Source of the DNA: Flavobacteriales bacterium
GTDB lineage: Bacteria; Bacteroidota; Bacteroidia; Flavobacteriales_D; Crocinitomicaceae
Length of the DNA: 35,093 nucleotides
NCBI GenBank assembly: GCA_003331365.1
Contig: QOQC01000011.1
Span: 1-35,093, forward strand
Reading direction: 5' to 3'
In this document: positions 32,145 through 35,093 of the stretch, piece after piece
How the letters are laid out: each line of letters begins with the position of its first letter
How positions within the stretch are numbered: position 1 is the first letter of the stretch
Program-made: the position numbers and the translations under genes
The notes under the pieces: generated by a model
The model's database searches: none
Told to the model about the DNA's origin: nothing
What the model saw: the letters and a program-made list of their open reading frames with translations, nothing else

Positions 32145-33226
32145 TTAGACCCAATAACTTTGTTTATGACTTCTAAATATACTGGTTCATTTGCCTTAAT
32201 TGAATATAAAGCTTCTACACGTTCTCTGGCTTTTATTCCATGGGCTTTCCTCAAATCTGGATTTAAAATATAATTTTCTAAGGCCTTTTTCCAATCTGCA
32301 TCAGTATTCACTAAAGTTCCGGATACACCATCCTCAATAACTCTATGATTCGCTCCAATTGCTGTTGCAATCGTTGGTATTCCCAAAGCCATGTACTGCA
32401 GTGCCTTTAACCCACTTTTACCTAAAACCCATTCTTCATTTGGTAAAGGGTAAATACCAATATCAATTCTTTGAAGGTCAATAACCTCAGTTTTTTCGAC
32501 CCATTTAATGGCTTCACAATCTAATCCTTCGATATTAAAGGTTGGATCACCAATTACCAATAGCCTAACCTTGTGCTTTTTCGAGATATTTAGTAATACT
32601 TCCTCCAACAAGTAAACGTACTTTGAGGTTGAGTGACTTCCACTCCATCCAATTGTCAAAGTATTTTTATTGTCATAAGTATTCACGGGAACATAGGTTT
32701 CCGTATTTATAGTTGAAGAAATATCCGTAGTATTTGGATTTAATTTTCGAACGAATGAATCTAAATGAGGAGTACAAGTAATAACGTGTTTTGCACTACG
32801 CATCATGTAAATAGGTTTTTTTCTCCCTTTCAAAATCGCTAAAAACGAATTTGCATCACTCTTATGATCTTTATGATAAACCAAATCATCTATATCATAT
32901 AATACGTTTTTAGATATGAAACAGTAAATCCTTTCAAAAAAAGTAGTCCCAAATGGTGTTACCCAAAGAAAGATATAAGAAAGGTCATATTTTCTTAAGG
33001 TAAACAACAAGTTTATCCTTCTAAGGTAACCATATATCGTCCAAAATATTTTTTCGATATAATGTCCCTTTTTGTAGACAATGGCCCAAAACCGATCTGT
33101 CATAAATGGTTTAATCTTAACTTTAAAACCATTTTTTTCCCAATTTTCGATGTATTGTTCATATTTCAACCTTTGACCTGGTGCAACATCCTTTGGGTGT
33201 GGACAAATAATTACGATTCTTTTCAT
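32141..33226 (-). CDS. Glycosyltransferase, GT4 (group 1) family
   Basis: A 361-residue cytosolic or membrane-associated glycosyltransferase. The start I-V-I-I-C-P-H-P-K-D-V-A-P-G-Q-R resembles the first strand and donor loop of GT-B enzymes. The C-terminal half has L-T-I-G-W-S-G-S-H-S-T (GT4 fold entry) and G-I-Y-P-L-P-N-E-E-W-V-L-G-K-S-G-L-K followed by Q-Y-M-A-L-G-I-P-T-I-A-T, the conserved E/K-containing nucleotide-sugar site and glycine loop. It probably adds a sugar to a surface polysaccharide or glycolipid; donor and acceptor are unknown. It is 8 bp after the methyltransferase and overlaps rdgB by 4 bp. Confidence 0.9.
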   Translation of the reverse strand: MKRIVIICPHPKDVAPGQRLKYEQYIENWEKNGFKVKIKPFMTDRFWAIVYKKGHYIEKIFWTIYGYLRRINLLFTLRKYDLSYIFLWVTPFGTTFFERIYCFISKNVLYDIDDLVYHKDHKSDANSFLAILKGRKKPIYMMRSAKHVITCTPHLDSFVRKLNPNTTDISSTINTETYVPVNTYDNKNTLTIGWSGSHSTSKYVYLLEEVLLNISKKHKVRLLVIGDPTFNIEGLDCEAIKWVEKTEVIDLQRIDIGIYPLPNEEWVLGKSGLKALQYMALGIPTIATAIGANHRVIEDGVSGTLVNTDADWKKALENYILNPDLRKAHGIKARERVEALYSIKANEPVYLEVINKVIGSK

Positions 33227-33234
33227 AAGTATTC

Positions 33235-34134
33235 TTATTTTCTACCTATTACATGCCAATATGGTTGCTTCTCAGAAAATGTAATATCTTTCAAACCTGA
33301 CTTTCTCATCATTTCCTCAATTTGAGCTTTAGAAAATCTTTGCTCTAATGGTGTTCCGAATCTATCTAAAGCATCATTTCTAATAACATTAAATGATTTA
33401 TTTGAATAATAAGATAATGGGATCTTACTTCCCCATTTTCTCCCAAAAAGAAGTTTTACCAATTTTGATAAATAAATAAATGGCATATATACCAAGATGG
33501 CAATTATATCACAAGTACTCTTTTTTAGAAATGAAGGGAGCTTTGAAATAAAGTAACGAAAGAAGCTTGAAGCGTAAAAAATCATTTTGTAGGCTACAGA
33601 CCTATTGTCCAAGGCATAATATAGATAAATCAAACAATGGCCCTCTTTTTTCACTTTTTTTACAATAGAATTAAGTGCCTTTTGAGTATCTGGTATATGG
33701 TGTAGTACACCTAAACTTATTACCAAATCAAATGTATTATCCTCATAAGGAATATTTTCCACAGAGGCTTTAATAAGATGAATATTGGGAATATCATTTG
33801 TTAAATTGGCCGCCGAATAAATTGCTTTACTCGGATCCATTGCATAGATATTAGAAACTTTTGAGGATAAATAAACAGACCATCTGCCTGTACCACAACC
33901 CACGTCTAAAACCGTTGCATCTTTATTAAATTTTGAAAAGTCAATAATATCGAAATACTCATTACCAATCTTCTCAATTTCACCGGAATCAAAATAATTG
34001 AACTTTGACCATTCTTCTCCGAATGAATCAACAGTAACCTGATCAAGGTTATCATCCTCTGAATCGAAAACAAATACCTCTTTTTTATTGTCTAATTGAA
34101 CAACCTTATTTGGATTGGTACTAAACTTTAACAT
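33235..34134 (-). CDS. Class I SAM-dependent methyltransferase
   Basis: A 299-residue methyltransferase. Motif I is V-L-D-V-G-C-G-T-G-R-W (about residues 75-85), followed by an acidic residue in Y-A-M-D-P-S, the P-Y-E-D-N-T-F-D-L-V-I-S-L-G-V-L-H-H-I strand and a conserved post-motif. The N-terminal 60 residues and a hydrophobic stretch near 190-225 are extra; the latter could be a membrane-contacting helix pair. Enzymes of this type in polysaccharide clusters methylate sugars or lipid carriers, which is a guess from context. Its start overlaps the stop of the glycosyltransferase before it by 7 bp, and the next glycosyltransferase is 8 bp away. Confidence 0.88.
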   Translation of the reverse strand: MLKFSTNPNKVVQLDNKKEVFVFDSEDDNLDQVTVDSFGEEWSKFNYFDSGEIEKIGNEYFDIIDFSKFNKDATVLDVGCGTGRWSVYLSSKVSNIYAMDPSKAIYSAANLTNDIPNIHLIKASVENIPYEDNTFDLVISLGVLHHIPDTQKALNSIVKKVKKEGHCLIYLYYALDNRSVAYKMIFYASSFFRYFISKLPSFLKKSTCDIIAILVYMPFIYLSKLVKLLFGRKWGSKIPLSYYSNKSFNVIRNDALDRFGTPLEQRFSKAQIEEMMRKSGLKDITFSEKQPYWHVIGRK

Positions 34135-35093
34135 ATCTTCTCGTATATCTTATGATAGGATTCAATCCCCTTCGCTAAGGAAAAATAATCATGTGCATTG
34201 CAAGATAATTTCTGTTTAACAAATCTCTTTTCTAACACTTCATCTATATTATACTGATTGAAGCTAGAAACTACAATCCCCGAATGATACTTATCAACAA
34301 TTGCATCAACATCCCCTACTCCACTATTACAAATTATAGGAATACCCATTCCCATCAATTCTCCTTGCTTTGTTGGTGAGGATGATTTTTTACTATAACA
34401 TGGAAGTATGAAAAATATCGATAAGTTCCAATTACGAGTTTTAACAGGAATTTCCATACGGTCACTTTCTTCCACAAGAATATTGTTAGATTCAATTCCC
34501 AATTTTTTACATTCGTTGTAAATTATTTGAGGATTATCCTTTGTTAAAAAATGGAATATTGCTTCGGGGACTCTTTCTTTAATTTTAGAATAAATGAGAA
34601 GCATTTCTTTCAGCATGTACCAAGTTCCGAGAGAACCTAAATACCCTAATGTGAATACCTTCGAGTCCCTTTCCACGGGCTTAAACAAATTTAGGTCCGC
34701 ACAACATGGTATCACCTCTAGCCTATTCTTTAAACCATTAACACCTTTCCATTTTAGCATTTCCTCTTTTCCTGAAAAAGTTAAGGAAACAGTGTAATCA
34801 GCATTATTTAAAAATTGAAGCTCTTTCCTTTTAAAATAATTATATACCCATTTATAAATTGGATTTTTTAAATCCCAAAGCTTTCCATCAACTCTTTCAT
34901 CAGCCCAAAACCCTCTCATGTCAAAAAGAAAACTGATGCCAAATTTTATCTTCATCGAATTACCAATCAAGGAAGAAAGATAACTTCTGCAATGTACGAT
35001 GCTAAAATTATATTTGCGATGCAAGTCATATGATTTTCGTTTCATCTTGCGTACATCCCAAATAGTCGAAAGCAAAGGAGGCCGCTTGGTATA
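34128..35093 (-). CDS. Glycosyltransferase, GT4-like, N-terminally truncated by the window edge
   Basis: The frame stays open to the window edge: the bases just before 35075 encode Y-T-K-R-P-P-L-L-S-T-I-W-D, typical of the interior of such a protein, so the true start lies outside. About 321 residues are visible. They contain F-D-M-R-G-F-W-A-D-E-R-V-D-G, F-T-L-G-Y-L-G-S-L-G-T-W-Y (GT4 entry), and S-S-S-P-T-K-Q-G-E-L-M-G-M-G-I-P-I-I-C-N with the conserved glutamate and glycine loop of GT-B enzymes. A surface-polysaccharide or glycan role is inferred. It overlaps the methyltransferase by 7 bp. Confidence 0.88.
   Translation of the reverse strand, partial: YTKRPPLLSTIWDVRKMKRKSYDLHRKYNFSIVHCRSYLSSLIGNSMKIKFGISFLFDMRGFWADERVDGKLWDLKNPIYKWVYNYFKRKELQFLNNADYTVSLTFSGKEEMLKWKGVNGLKNRLEVIPCCADLNLFKPVERDSKVFTLGYLGSLGTWYMLKEMLLIYSKIKERVPEAIFHFLTKDNPQIIYNECKKLGIESNNILVEESDRMEIPVKTRNWNLSIFFILPCYSKKSSSPTKQGELMGMGIPIICNSGVGDVDAIVDKYHSGIVVSSFNQYNIDEVLEKRFVKQKLSCNAHDYFSLAKGIESYHKIYEKIC

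Overview
The window looks like a chromosomal segment of a marine-type Flavobacteriales bacterium (phylum Bacteroidota). The evidence is AT-rich sequence, promoters of the TAnnTTTG type, almost no Shine-Dalgarno sequences, type IX secretion (T9SS) C-terminal sorting domains, a TonB-dependent receptor with a carboxypeptidase-regulatory-like N-terminal domain, and Bacteroidota versions of FtsK, PckA, MsbA-like ABC exporter and DPP4. I see no tRNA, rRNA, CRISPR array, insertion sequence or prophage, and no gene-free stretch above about 300 bases.

Layout. 1-3.5 kb: the N-terminus of a probable arginine-deiminase/amidinotransferase-fold gene leaving the window, a secreted GLPGLI-like protein, and ftsK. 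3.5-7.7 kb (minus): M14 zinc carboxypeptidase and an ABC exporter. 7.8-10 kb: rpmH with a textbook promoter, two back-to-back terminators, and pckA on the other strand. 10-12.6 kb: a TonB-like protein and a secreted serine hydrolase that keeps only the last part of a GH3 glycosidase. 12.6-16 kb (minus): a two-domain VOC protein and a patatin-beta-barrel protein. 16-20.7 kb: an rRNA-type methyltransferase, citrate synthase and dipeptidyl peptidase IV.

20.9-28.5 kb is the most interesting block: five tightly packed plus-strand genes encoding a lamin-tail-domain T9SS protein, a TonB-dependent receptor, a multidomain T9SS endonuclease I, a lipoprotein carrying only the C-terminal half of 5'-nucleotidase, and a Tat-type protein carrying only its metallophosphatase half. 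I infer a locus for capturing, cutting and dephosphorylating extracellular DNA, with uptake through the receptor. It is followed by a probable DUF4249 C-terminal fragment.

28.8-30.7 kb: gltX and folB (overlapping). 30.6-31.5 kb (minus): a small cytoplasmic patatin. 31.6-35.1 kb (minus): a compact unit of glycosyltransferase, SAM methyltransferase, glycosyltransferase and rdgB, probably the end of a surface-polysaccharide cluster that continues beyond the window.

A recurring architectural feature is that four of five convergent gene pairs meet with a gap of 2 nt or less, or overlap (up to 17 nt). Only rpmH/pckA has a proper terminator region. Three genes appear to need TTG starts.
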